Shown here in pieces: positions 1 to 7,728 of a stretch of 64,000 nt of DNA. The stretch's first letter is position 1; each line of letters begins with the position of its first letter. The translations under genes were made by a program, and so were the position numbers. The stretch comes from an uncultured bacterium (GTDB lineage: Bacteria; Cyanobacteriota; Vampirovibrionia; Gastranaerophilales; Gastranaerophilaceae). Where the stretch lies: NCBI GenBank assembly GCA_902475545.1, contig CABRZP010000006.1:1-64000 (forward strand). The letters are read 5' to 3'. The notes under the pieces are model-generated. The model searched no databases. It was given only the letters and a program-made list of their open reading frames with translations, and was not told where the DNA came from.

Positions 1-123
1 AAAGAGAAAAACGCTGACCAAATAATTCGAGTTATCAGAAACTACGTTTCCGAACCTTCCTTTGATTATCCTACGGATAATATTGTTTATGTAATTCCCT
101 CATATCTTAAGTTTTATTGCTGA
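1..123 (+). CDS. 3' end of an unidentified CDS, truncated by window edge
   Basis: Frame 1 is open from the first base for 40 codons and ends at TGA 121-123; the other two forward frames hit stops within the first 25 bases. The peptide includes ADQIIRVIRNYV and ends SYLKFYC. I do not recognise the family. Being open for 40 codons in AT-rich DNA just upstream of rpsB on the same strand makes a real gene tail plausible, but there is no start to examine. A 7-bp hairpin (ATTATCC/GGATAAT) lies inside it at 66-82. Confidence 0.4.
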   Translation, partial: KEKNADQIIRVIRNYVSEPSFDYPTDNIVYVIPSYLKFYC

Positions 124-128
124 ATTGT

Positions 129-156
129 TTGCAAATATCTATTTTTGTAGTATAGT
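129..156 (+). promoter_or_regulatory. Candidate sigma-70 promoter of rpsB
   Basis: TTGCAA (129-134), a 16-nt spacer and TATAGT (151-156) precede rpsB. The implied leader of about 95 nt contains a short TCC...GGA hairpin, which could be an S2 autoregulatory leader, but I see no recognised motif that proves it. Confidence 0.45.
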
Positions 157-259
157 ATCATTGGTTACACTAGTCTGATAGGTTTGCCCTAGTCCTAAAT
201 ATTTGGATGAGACAGTTTAGCCCGTAGTACAATACATAATAAACAAAAGGAGAAAACCG

Positions 260-1027
260 ATGCCAGTAGCATCTATGATTGAACTTTTAGAAGCAGGTGT
301 ACATTTCGGACACCAAACACAAAGATGGAACCCTAAAATGAAACCGTATATTTACGGTGCAAGAAATGGTATCTATGTTATCGATTTAAGAAAAACAACC
401 GATTTATTGGATGAAGCATACGCTCTAGTAAGAGATTACGCAGCAAAAGGTAAAAACATTCTTTTCGTTGGTACTAAAAAACAAGCAGCTGAAGTAGTAG
501 CAGAAGAAGCTAAACGCTCAGGAGCTTATTTTATCAACAGAAGATGGTTAGGCGGTATGTTAACTAACTTTGAAACTATCAGAGGCAGAGTTAACAAGTT
601 AAAAGAATTAGAAGAATTCATCAATAACGGTTATGTTGATAAATTACCTAAAAAAGAAGTTGCTCAGTTAAATAGACAACTTTCTAAATTGTCTAAAACT
701 TTAGGCGGTATTAAAGATATGAGAGGTTTACCTGAATTGATTTTCGTTGTAGACCAAGCTAAAGAAGATATCGCTATTAAAGAAGCTAACAAATTAGGTA
801 TTCCTGTTATTTGTTTAGCAGATACAAATGCTAATCCTGATGGTATTTCACACATTATCCCTGGTAATGATGATGCTATCAGATCTATCAAATTGATTAC
901 TTCAAAATTAGCTGATGCAGTTTTGGAAGGTAAACAATTGAGAGAAAATAAAGCAAATGAAGCTAAAAAAGTTGAAAAAATTTCAGCTGAAGATGCTGGT
1001 GTTACAGTAGAAGCTGCAGCTGAATAA
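260..1027 (+). CDS. rpsB: 30S ribosomal protein S2
   Basis: Small-subunit protein S2, which joins the 30S body late and is needed for S1 binding and mRNA recruitment. The 255-aa product has the family signature near the N-terminus (LLEAGVHFGHQTQRWNPKM) and the internal FINRRWLGGMLTNF segment at about residues 91-104, plus the LADTNANPDGISHIIPGND region at about 187-205. Length fits bacterial S2 with a short acidic tail. ATG at 260 has a good ribosome site (AAAAGGAG, 245-252). It is followed by tsf in the conserved rpsB-tsf order, separated by a structured 119-nt spacer that may tune the ratio of the two products. Assignment is secure. Confidence 0.98.
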   Translation: MPVASMIELLEAGVHFGHQTQRWNPKMKPYIYGARNGIYVIDLRKTTDLLDEAYALVRDYAAKGKNILFVGTKKQAAEVVAEEAKRSGAYFINRRWLGGMLTNFETIRGRVNKLKELEEFINNGYVDKLPKKEVAQLNRQLSKLSKTLGGIKDMRGLPELIFVVDQAKEDIAIKEANKLGIPVICLADTNANPDGISHIIPGNDDAIRSIKLITSKLADAVLEGKQLRENKANEAKKVEKISAEDAGVTVEAAAE

Positions 1028-1047
1028 TTTTAGATTTGTAATTAAAG

Positions 1048-1114
1048 AAAAGGTGAATTGTAAAATATTGGTATAACTAAGACAACTTAGCACTGATTTT
1101 ATAACTCACCTTTT
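1048..1114 (+). promoter_or_regulatory. Branched hairpin between rpsB and tsf (attenuator or terminator-like)
   Basis: A 19-nt arm at 1048-1066 (starting AAAAGGTGA) pairs with 1096-1114 with one mismatch and one G-U pair. Within the loop sits a second perfect hairpin, CTAAG-ACAA-CTTAG (1077-1090). The outer stem ends in a short T-run. The structure lies wholly in the rpsB-tsf gap, so partial termination or RNA processing that lowers tsf relative to rpsB is the natural reading; an rpsB-tsf intergenic attenuator is known in other bacteria. Confidence 0.6.
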
Positions 1115-1146
1115 TATATAACAAGTAGTAAAAGGAGAAAGTATTA

Positions 1147-2010
1147 ATGAATATTACAGCTCAAATGGTAAAAGAATTACGCGACAAAACCGGTGCGGGT
1201 ATGATGGATGCAAAAAAAGCATTGGTTGAAGTTGATGGTGATATGGAAAAAGCTCAAGAAATCCTTCGTCAAAAAGGTATTGCTTCTGCAGAAAAGAAAA
1301 TGGGCAGAATTGCAGCTGAAGGCAGAGTGGAATCTTTCGTTGATGAAAATGGCGGAGCAATGGTTGAAGTTAACTGTGAAACAGATTTTGTTGCTAAAAA
1401 CGATGAATTTAAAACTTTAACAGCTAATATGGCTCACCATGTTGCTGAATTAAAATCAGCTTCAGTTGAAGAATTTTTAGCTTCAACTTGTCCTCAATGT
1501 GGAAAAACTATTGAAGATGCATTGAAAGAAAAAATTGCTTCTATTGGTGAAAAAATTACAGTTAGAAGATTTGTAAGATATGAAGGACCGGTAGCAACAT
1601 ATATTCACAATGGTAAAATCGGTGTTCTTCTTTCTACAGATACAAAAAATGAAGAATTGATGAATGATATTTGTTTACACATTGCATCATCTGCTCCTAA
1701 ATTTGTATCAAGAGAAGAAATTCCTCAATCAGTAATTGATGAAGAAACAAGAATTGAAATGGGTAAAGAAGATTTACAGAAAAAACCTGAAAACATCAGA
1801 GCAAAAATTGTTGAAGGTCGTGTAAATAAACTTATGGCTGAAAGATGCTTATTAGAACAACCATTTGTTAAAGATCCAAGCCAAACAATTGCTCAACTTA
1901 TTGAAGGTAAATTAACAATTAAAGCCTTTACAAGATATGAATTAGGTGAAGGTTTAGAAAAACGTCAAGATAACTTTGCAGAAGAAGTTATGGCTCAAGT
2001 TAAAGGTTAA
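1147..2010 (+). CDS. tsf: Elongation factor Ts
   Basis: Guanine-nucleotide exchange factor for EF-Tu: it displaces GDP so EF-Tu can reload GTP and aminoacyl-tRNA. The 287-aa product starts with the family N-terminal UBA-like domain (MVKELRDKTGAGMMDAKKAL), followed by the core motif VNCETDFVAKNDEF at about residues 74-87 that contacts EF-Tu. The C-terminal half carries the second dimerisation-like subdomain, ending FAEEVMAQVKG. ATG 1147 is preceded by AAAAGGAGA. A CPQCGK segment at about 115-120 resembles half a zinc knuckle, but no partner CxxC is visible, so metal binding is doubtful. Followed by a strong terminator. Confidence 0.97.
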   Translation: MNITAQMVKELRDKTGAGMMDAKKALVEVDGDMEKAQEILRQKGIASAEKKMGRIAAEGRVESFVDENGGAMVEVNCETDFVAKNDEFKTLTANMAHHVAELKSASVEEFLASTCPQCGKTIEDALKEKIASIGEKITVRRFVRYEGPVATYIHNGKIGVLLSTDTKNEELMNDICLHIASSAPKFVSREEIPQSVIDEETRIEMGKEDLQKKPENIRAKIVEGRVNKLMAERCLLEQPFVKDPSQTIAQLIEGKLTIKAFTRYELGEGLEKRQDNFAEEVMAQVKG

Positions 2011-2030
2011 TTACCTTTTGTATATTAGTA

Positions 2031-2065
2031 AAAAGAAGCTCTCAAAATTTGGGAGCTTCTTTTTT
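2031..2065 (+). terminator. Rho-independent terminator of tsf
   Basis: AAAAGAAGCTCTC pairs with GGGAGCTTCTTTT around a 7-nt loop, with one G-U pair, and runs into T6. Confidence 0.9.
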
Positions 2066-2107
2066 GCTTATCTTATTGAATACAATATTTGCATGGGGTA
2101 ATTTTGG

Positions 2108-2135
2108 CAAAAATAAAAAGGGTCTGAAACCCTTT
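2108..2135 (-). terminator. Original terminator of the tRNA-Lys gene, now stranded at attL
   Basis: On the minus strand AAAGGGT-TTCAG-ACCCTTT runs into TTATTTTT. It sits just beyond the leftover tRNA 3' end. The equivalent hairpin at the right end (15598-15625) has a different loop, showing that two independent terminators exist, one from the host and one brought by the element. Confidence 0.75.
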
Positions 2136-2190
2136 ACTCATAAAAAATTGCGCTTGGCGCGATTCGAACGCGCGACCTATCCCTTAAAAG
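2127..2190. repeat. attL: 64-bp direct repeat, left end of the element
   Basis: Identical base for base to 15617-15680. It covers the tRNA-Lys T-arm, variable region and part of the anticodon stem plus the start of the terminator. Similarity continues about 20 bp further left with a 1-nt indel in the terminator loop, so the true crossover is inside the identical block. Confidence 0.92.
2149..2190 (-). pseudogene. 3' fragment of tRNA-Lys left by integration
   Basis: The last 42 nt of tRNA-Lys (anticodon loop onward, minus strand). The sequence diverges from tRNA at 2191, so no anticodon-arm 5' strand, D-arm or acceptor 5' strand is present. It is the displaced host 3' end. Confidence 0.9.
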
Positions 2191-2297
2191 TCTTATAACT
2201 AAAAATTTTAAGATTGATTAATGCTATTCAAAGTTAAATATAGCCTAGATTTTTTCAATTTATAGAGTTTTATAAATATTAGTAAATATTATTTAAA

Positions 2298-2316
2298 GTG
2301 GACAAAATATGGACAA
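2298..2316 (+). repeat. Candidate integrase arm-type site, left arm
   Basis: GTGGACAAAATATGGACAA is itself two copies of TGGACA spaced by 4-5 nt. The same sequence with one change lies at 15563-15581 in the same orientation. Joined in the circular form, the two flank the 64-bp core on either side, as arm sites of tyrosine recombinases do. Confidence 0.55.
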
Positions 2317-2383
2317 AAATTTTAACTTACATAGAAGATGTATTTATGTTATCATAAGTATAGTAATTTTAAGGAGTTGAGAA

Positions 2384-3613
2384 TTGGGGAATGGTTACCT
2401 TTTTAATACTTTTATATTAGATGACTATCTAAATAAGCAAAAACAAAATATGTTAAGTAGAATTTCTAGAGAAGATAAAGCTTATTTAGCAAGTATAAAT
2501 ATTGATGAATATCTAACATATCTTCAAAATAGTTACGAAATATCATTACCAATTATTGATGAAAGTAATATTTATATTGATAAAAAAGAACAGATGGTTG
2601 AAAGATATGATCATTTTGATTGTATATTACGTAAAGTTGATGGAATAGTAATTAATGTATTTATTCCTTTTCAAGGTGATGCTAATCTTTTTTTAGCTAG
2701 AGCTAATACTTGGAGTTCAAGACTTCCGATGGGAAATGTTGTTAATAATTGTATTGTTGTAACTATAGGTTTAACAATGCAAGAAATCTCAGAATACAAT
2801 TTGACGGAAGCTATAAGTAATACTATTTCGGATATTCAGCAATATCTGTCTTATGCTGAAAAACAAATAAACGAATTTAATGAAAATATTAAAATTGTTG
2901 CCAAATCAGAAATCACCTATTTGGTAGATAATTATAAAAAGGTAAATAAATTTTTTGAAAATGTTCCATATACTTTAAAAACAAACGACAAGATACCTTC
3001 TACGTTCAAAGTTCCAAATATTGTACGAAAAGCTGAGATTAAAAAGCCTGTAGCTAAAACGAAAAATTTAATACCTGAACCAGAGCTTTGTTTCCATGAA
3101 TATAATCATATTATTCAAATATGCTCAGATATGACTAAAGTAATAGAACGAAGTCCAAATTCATTTGTAAATATGGATGAAGAGTCGTTAAGAACTCATT
3201 TTTTAGTTCAACTTAATGGTCATTATCAAGGTCAAGCAACTGGAGAAACGTTTAATTCAAAAGGTAAAACGGATATCTTAGTTAGAAGTGATAATCAAAA
3301 TGTTTTTATAGCAGAATGTAAATTTTGGAGGGGTAAAAAAGCATATTTATCAACTATAGACCAGTTATTAGGATATGTAACATATCGCGATACTAAAACT
3401 GCTATTTTTGTATTTGTAAAAAATAATGAGTTTACAAAAATTTTTGAACAAATGAAGGCTGTTATTTCTGAACATCCTAACTTTATAAAATTTATAACTT
3501 CATATATACCCCCCGTAAATACATCCGCCTTTAGATGTGAGTTTATGAATGCTAATGATTGTGATAAGCATTTTTATATTACAGTAATGGCTTTTTTTAT
3601 ACCAAGTTTGTAA
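2384..3613 (+). CDS. PD-(D/E)xK-type nuclease domain protein, likely defence cargo
   Basis: 409 aa. The C-terminal third reads KGKTDILVRSDNQNVFIAEC then KFW, giving the restriction-endonuclease fold core D...(E)xK at about residues 301-320 (Asp of TDIL, Glu-Cys-Lys), followed by the conserved Gln of TIDQLLGYV about 17 residues on. This predicts a metal-dependent DNA or RNA nuclease. The N-terminal 250 residues are predicted mixed helix and strand with no family I can name. TTG start at 2384 is chosen because AAGGAG lies 7 nt upstream. It is the first element gene inside attL and precedes the toxin-antitoxin pair; a defensive role is inference from context. Confidence 0.65.
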   Translation: MGNGYLFNTFILDDYLNKQKQNMLSRISREDKAYLASINIDEYLTYLQNSYEISLPIIDESNIYIDKKEQMVERYDHFDCILRKVDGIVINVFIPFQGDANLFLARANTWSSRLPMGNVVNNCIVVTIGLTMQEISEYNLTEAISNTISDIQQYLSYAEKQINEFNENIKIVAKSEITYLVDNYKKVNKFFENVPYTLKTNDKIPSTFKVPNIVRKAEIKKPVAKTKNLIPEPELCFHEYNHIIQICSDMTKVIERSPNSFVNMDEESLRTHFLVQLNGHYQGQATGETFNSKGKTDILVRSDNQNVFIAECKFWRGKKAYLSTIDQLLGYVTYRDTKTAIFVFVKNNEFTKIFEQMKAVISEHPNFIKFITSYIPPVNTSAFRCEFMNANDCDKHFYITVMAFFIPSL

Positions 3614-3631
3614 ATTTTTGCAAATTCTCCA

Positions 3632-3660
3632 TTGACTTTTTGTCGGTTATACCCTACAAT
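3632..3660 (+). promoter_or_regulatory. Promoter of the toxin-antitoxin operon
   Basis: TTGACT (3632-3637), a 17-nt spacer and TACAAT (3655-3660), placing the start about 12 nt before the toxin ATG. Such operons are usually repressed by their own antitoxin. Confidence 0.6.
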
Positions 3661-3678
3661 ATGAATAGGTAATCTTGT

Positions 3679-4023
3679 ATGTCTGAAAACGAACACTTAA
3701 AACAAATTATATATTACAAAACTATTGACGGTCGTTGTCCTTATGATGAGTGGTTTAACTCATTAGATAACAAAACAAAGTCAATAATTGATAATCGCAT
3801 AGAGCGTTTAATTGACGGTTTATACGGAGACCATAAGAAACTTTCTAACAGTTTATTATCAGAATTAAGATTTTTTGTCGGTAAAGGCTACAGAGTTTAC
3901 TATAAAGACCTTACAAATGTTGTAATAATAATTGTTGCAGGCAGTGATAAAGGCGACCAAAAACGAGTTATTAAACAAGCAGAAAAATATCTTAAAGACT
4001 TTATTGAAAGGAACTCAAAATGA
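3679..4023 (+). CDS. RelE/ParE-superfamily toxin (HigB-like, addiction module killer)
   Basis: 114 aa, the length of the phage Gp49-like/HigB-2 branch of RelE-type toxins, which are ribosome-dependent mRNA interferases. Family features are the opening IYYKTIDGRCPYDEWFNSL, the central ELRFFVGKGYRVYYK strand pair with basic residues at about 65-78, the IVAGSDKGDQKRVIKQA segment and a terminal helix. The toxin gene comes first and overlaps the antitoxin start by 4 nt (ATGA), the HigBA order. The RBS is weak (AGGT). Probably an addiction module that stabilises the element. Confidence 0.85.
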   Translation: MSENEHLKQIIYYKTIDGRCPYDEWFNSLDNKTKSIIDNRIERLIDGLYGDHKKLSNSLLSELRFFVGKGYRVYYKDLTNVVIIIVAGSDKGDQKRVIKQAEKYLKDFIERNSK

Positions 4024-4373
4024 CAGATTTTGCAGAAGAATTTAATTTAGATATGGATAAGGTTATGGCTAATTCTGTTAGTCATGATGATTATATGCAC
4101 GAAAAATTACAAGATAAAGATTATCAAAGAATTTATCTTGAAACTTCATTAGAAGAATTTGCAAAAGACGGTAATATAAATGCTTTTATTCGTTCACTTC
4201 AACATGTAGTAAAAGCTCGTGGTAGAGGTGCAATTTCAACACTTGCAAGAGAATTAGACATGGATAGAAGTAATTTGTCTGATATTCTTAATGGTAAAGT
4301 ACAACCTAAAATAAGTACAACCTTAAAATTGTTAAATGGTTTAGGTTACAAAATCGAGTTAAAATCAGCTTAA
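4020..4373 (+). CDS. HigA-like antitoxin with XRE-type helix-turn-helix
   Basis: 117 aa. The C-terminal half has the helix-turn-helix GAISTLARELDMDRSNLSDI and the following recognition-helix context NGKVQPKISTTLKLLNGLGY, typical of the downstream antidote family paired with Gp49-like toxins. The N-terminal acidic region (residues 1-60) would wrap the toxin. It overlaps the toxin gene by 4 nt, implying translational coupling. Expected to repress the 3632-3660 promoter alone or with toxin. It ends 10 nt from the stop of the convergent ABC gene. Confidence 0.85.
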   Translation: MTDFAEEFNLDMDKVMANSVSHDDYMHEKLQDKDYQRIYLETSLEEFAKDGNINAFIRSLQHVVKARGRGAISTLARELDMDRSNLSDILNGKVQPKISTTLKLLNGLGYKIELKSA

Positions 4374-4383
4374 ATTTTATTTA

Positions 4384-5988
4384 TTATCCCCAAGATTTCC
4401 CAAATAACTCATCACCATTAGGAGCTAATCTTAGAATTGCATTTTTATCTAATATTTTTTGAGTTCTTTCACTATAAGAACTCTGTTTATCAAAAGCTAT
4501 AATTACTTGCTTTTGACTCGCTATATATAACTCTAATATTTTTTCTATAGCATGATCGGATATTTGTTTTAATATAACTGAATCATGTACTAAAATACAT
4601 AACTTTGTTAAATCTAAAACAGAAATATCAAAAACAACTAACCCTTTGCAAGCTATCCCTGTACCTGTATCATTAGGTGTAAAGAAATCGTAATTTGTAT
4701 CAGTAAAATTAAGGATTGGGGCATTACAAGCTCCATTATAAATATCATTATTTAATTTATTCATTTCTTGGTTTATTGATGTTTCAATTATCGAAAACTG
4801 TTTATTTTTAAGTTGTAATAGTCGTTTCTTATCTTCATCTTTTGTTGTTTTTAAATCGTTACCTTGCTCGTATGCTTCATTTTGTTTTATTAATATATCT
4901 CTTTCTTTTAATAAATCTGTATGACGAGATAAAACTATTTTAGAAAGATTTGGATTTTTTATTAACTCTTGTAGTTTATCTTTATAATTTTGTATTATTA
5001 TATCATATTCTTCAAGCTCTTTTTGTATTTTATTTTTTTCTTCTTTTAATTCTTGTTTAAAGATTTTTGCTATTTTATTATGAAATTCTTCAATTTCTTC
5101 TATTGAAGCTATATCTGTATCAGGAAAATATTTTTTTAAGTCGTCAAATGAATTACAAGTAGTTGAAAACTTATAATTTCCATTTTCATCAATTATGTTA
5201 TATTTTCCCTTTAATTTAGCTTTTGCTCTTTGCGTTCTTGATAATAAACTTTTTAAATGTATAGCTTCTTCTGTAGCAACAGCATCTACATCTAATAAAC
5301 CTTGTTCTAAGCCTGAGGACAAGTCTTCCAATTCTTTTGTAAGTTCTATTATTTTAGTTTGATTTTTCTTATATTGTAGTTGGGTTACTTTAGTTACAAG
5401 ATTTAATTTTTGAGCTTTTTTATAGATCTTGTATTTTTCCTCAGACTTGTTTGCTTGTTCTTGCAATTCTTTTAATGGTAAAAATTCATTGAATAATTTT
5501 AATAAAGCATAACAGGCTATTTCTGCTTTTTCATTAGGAACATAATCTAAAGGTCTTGCTTCTTCACAATTTTTCTTTCCATAAACTCTTATATATCTTC
5601 CAACAGCATCTCTAAATGTTAAATCTGGTAAACATATTTTATACATATTGCTTAACCAATTACAAAATATTTTTATATCAATAGTTTTTATTTTTTTGTA
5701 TTCATTATCACATTCCCAAACGTTATTACATTCAATATTATTCCTACAAAATTTATAAATTTTATCATTAAATTTAAATGCAAAATAAATATCATGTTTG
5801 CCAATAGCTTCATTTATATCGGAAGCGTTTGCATATGTACTTCCTCCAAATACAAAATCTACAATTAACAGAAATGTGGACTTACCTATTGAATTATCTG
5901 CATTGGGAGTACCTAACACAACATTAAAACCTTCATTAAAGGTTACTTTTTTTTGATGAAATTGCTCGCAATATATCTCATGCAACAT
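4384..5988 (-). CDS. ABC-3C ATPase component (DUF2326-type SMC/RecN-like ATPase)
   Basis: 534 aa. Residues 1-50 hold a P-loop of the DUF2326 style (TPNADNSIGKSTFLLIVDFV at about 27-46). The middle (about 175-400) is charged helical coiled coil, as in SMC-like ATPases. The C-terminal lobe contains LTKLCILVHDSVIL and a final strand VIIAFDKQ, in the place of the Walker B region. The family is found as the ATPase of ABC three-component conflict systems. It is the third gene of a tightly coupled set: its start overlaps the stop of the small middle component by 11 nt. Inferred role: a sensor or motor that licenses the HNH effector upon invasion. Confidence 0.82.
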   Translation of the reverse strand: MLHEIYCEQFHQKKVTFNEGFNVVLGTPNADNSIGKSTFLLIVDFVFGGSTYANASDINEAIGKHDIYFAFKFNDKIYKFCRNNIECNNVWECDNEYKKIKTIDIKIFCNWLSNMYKICLPDLTFRDAVGRYIRVYGKKNCEEARPLDYVPNEKAEIACYALLKLFNEFLPLKELQEQANKSEEKYKIYKKAQKLNLVTKVTQLQYKKNQTKIIELTKELEDLSSGLEQGLLDVDAVATEEAIHLKSLLSRTQRAKAKLKGKYNIIDENGNYKFSTTCNSFDDLKKYFPDTDIASIEEIEEFHNKIAKIFKQELKEEKNKIQKELEEYDIIIQNYKDKLQELIKNPNLSKIVLSRHTDLLKERDILIKQNEAYEQGNDLKTTKDEDKKRLLQLKNKQFSIIETSINQEMNKLNNDIYNGACNAPILNFTDTNYDFFTPNDTGTGIACKGLVVFDISVLDLTKLCILVHDSVILKQISDHAIEKILELYIASQKQVIIAFDKQSSYSERTQKILDKNAILRLAPNGDELFGKSWG

Positions 5989-6202
5989 AATGTATTTCCT
6001 CGCTTTCAGATAAAATGATTTTTTTCATAGCAAATAAACAATCAAGTGTATCAATGAATTCTTCTATATCTTTAAAATATTCCATAGTTTTTTTGTACAA
6101 AGAGAATATATTTTCATCGTTTTCAATAAGAATCTGTATGATTGGTACAAACTTGGAAATATTACTTTCATTGTAAGAAACAACTTTATTCGGTAATTTC
6201 AT
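5978..6202 (-). CDS. ABC-3C small middle component
   Basis: 74 aa from ATG 6202, which is preceded by GAGG at good spacing; a TTG at 6226 would add eight residues but has no ribosome site. The product (MKLPNKVVSYNES... ending EEIHYVA) is an all-helical winged-helix-like small protein of the kind that always sits between the HNH or other effector gene and the DUF2326 ATPase. It overlaps both neighbours (17 nt with the HNH gene, 11 nt with the ATPase). Its function in the family is presumed to be an adaptor linking ATPase and effector; I do not assign a numbered subtype. Confidence 0.78.
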   Translation of the reverse strand: MKLPNKVVSYNESNISKFVPIIQILIENDENIFSLYKKTMEYFKDIEEFIDTLDCLFAMKKIILSESEEIHYVA

Positions 6203-6995
6203 TAAATACCTCACAATTTTGTACAAAAAATGATACTATAGCTTCATTAGCTAGTTTTGATTTTGAACCAGTTTTGTTGCCTATCCAAGTAGCAATTTGA
6301 TTAAATATTGCAGTTTTATTGCTCGATATTCCTTCCATTTTTAAAAAACAAGCTTTAATTTGAGCAGACAACACTTGAAATCTAAAATTATTTTTACCTT
6401 CTATTTCCTTAAATAAATCTCTTATATAAGGATAGTAATTTGTAACATCATTCATCACTGAATTTTTGAGTAAAACTTCTGTAGGTAAAAATTTCTTTGT
6501 TAAATTAACTGGTGAATAATTTAAAGTAGCAAATTCTTCTTCTGTAATATTAGCCAGTTTGTTGACAACATCAGCAATTTGTGTTTCTAAACCTAAAGAT
6601 AATGTTGCTTCATTTAATTCCGTTTTTTCTAAGCAAAGTTTTTTGATTTTTAATAATTTTAAATAATCCTCTTTTGTTGTATGAAAATCTTGGTTAGTAT
6701 GACAATCTTTACAAAGTGCAATTTTATTCTCAAAGGCTTCTGAATTGTTGCCAAGGCGTTCTAAGCCGTGTAAAACTTCATATTGTTCTTTTGTTGGACT
6801 ATTTGGAAATATGTGAGCAATTTCATAAAATTTAGTGGGCTTTTTTTGTTTGCTATGTCTTATAATTTTACCACATAATGGACAACAGAAATCAACTTCT
6901 TTTAAATATAATTGACGTTCTGGTTCCGTTGGATCTTTACGGTCAATTAAATATAAATCAGCTTCTAGTAAAGACTTAAACTCTTCATCTACCAC
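6186..6995 (-). CDS. HNH nuclease effector of an ABC-3C system
   Basis: 269 aa from GTG 6995 (AAGGAA upstream). The N-terminal domain has paired zinc cysteines (CCPLCGK at about 37-43; CKDCH at about 94-98) framing the HNH motif: YEIAHIFPNSP at about 56-66, Asn in FENKIALC, then the final His. This should be a metal-dependent DNA nuclease. The helical C-terminal region (about 115-269) fits the ABC-3C C-terminal domain that couples effectors to the middle component and ATPase. First gene of the three-gene unit, so translation is coupled in the order effector, adaptor, ATPase. Expected to degrade DNA when the ATPase senses invading nucleic acid. Confidence 0.82.
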   Translation of the reverse strand: MVDEEFKSLLEADLYLIDRKDPTEPERQLYLKEVDFCCPLCGKIIRHSKQKKPTKFYEIAHIFPNSPTKEQYEVLHGLERLGNNSEAFENKIALCKDCHTNQDFHTTKEDYLKLLKIKKLCLEKTELNEATLSLGLETQIADVVNKLANITEEEFATLNYSPVNLTKKFLPTEVLLKNSVMNDVTNYYPYIRDLFKEIEGKNNFRFQVLSAQIKACFLKMEGISSNKTAIFNQIATWIGNKTGSKSKLANEAIVSFFVQNCEVFNEITE

Positions 6996-7147
6996 TACTT
7001 TTTTCCTTATTTTGAAGCAGTATCTATTATAGACACTAATATTGTTTCATTGTAATTATCTTAACAGAAAGAATTATTTTTTACACAATTATGTTAATTA
7101 TTTTAAACATAATATAACGTAACAGTTTTAAGATCTACGCAAAATTT

Positions 7148-7717
7148 TCATAACTGGTATTTCTTTTTCATTTCAGCGATTTTTTTAGCAAACGTAGGCG
7201 AATTAGATAAATTCTTTATCATAGCTTTTGCCATAATCAAACCTCTATCTTCTTCGGTTTCTTCATCAATAATCTCGCATTCTTCTGAAAAAGGGTTTGG
7301 AAAAGAAGTATTTTTAATATCTTTTAATATATTATTATCCAAACATTTTTTGGGTATATTACCAAATTTCTTTTGGGTATCAACATAAATTACTTTAGGT
7401 GTGAGTTTTAGGTACCCTAAAAATTTTAGGGTAAAGTAATAGTAAATTCTTTTGCGTTGTTTTTTCTTATCTATAAGCCCTTTTTCATCAAGTTCTTTTA
7501 CGGCATTCCCGACAGCAACCTCTGTTAAGCCTGTACACTTTGCAATAGTAGCTTGTGTTGGGTAGGCACAGCCAATTTTGTAATTCCAATAATCCACTAT
7601 ACAACGCAAAACTAATCTCGCAGATAAAGACAATTTTATACTTGAAAATAACTGTGTAGATGTTATCAGCTTATTTATTTCAAAGCTCGTCGATTTTACT
7701 TTAATTGTGGTTTTCAT
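7148..7717 (-). CDS. Winged-helix protein, replication-initiator-like
   Basis: 189 aa. Residues 28-100 form a helix-turn-helix of the type found in plasmid and phage replication initiators: LSLSARLVLRCIVDYWN, then YPTQATIAKCTGLTEVAVGN and VKELDEKGLI, ending in a basic wing. The C-terminal part is acidic then lysine-rich, with no recognised domain. RBS AGGT precedes ATG 7717. It lies 11 nt downstream of the resolvase gene on the same strand, a plasmid-like pairing. It could equally be a plain regulator; no iterons are obvious beside it. Confidence 0.6.
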   Translation of the reverse strand: MKTTIKVKSTSFEINKLITSTQLFSSIKLSLSARLVLRCIVDYWNYKIGCAYPTQATIAKCTGLTEVAVGNAVKELDEKGLIDKKKQRKRIYYYFTLKFLGYLKLTPKVIYVDTQKKFGNIPKKCLDNNILKDIKNTSFPNPFSEECEIIDEETEEDRGLIMAKAMIKNLSNSPTFAKKIAEMKKKYQL

Positions 7718-7728
7718 ACTTTTACCTG

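Noticed and set aside
1..123. FliF-like C-terminus for the partial gene at the left edge
   Set aside because: A faint likeness of IRVIRNYV to flagellar M-ring tails is too short to support, and no other flagellar gene is present.
6202..6226. Upstream TTG start for the small ABC-3C component
   Set aside because: No ribosome site, whereas ATG 6202 has GAGG at good spacing.
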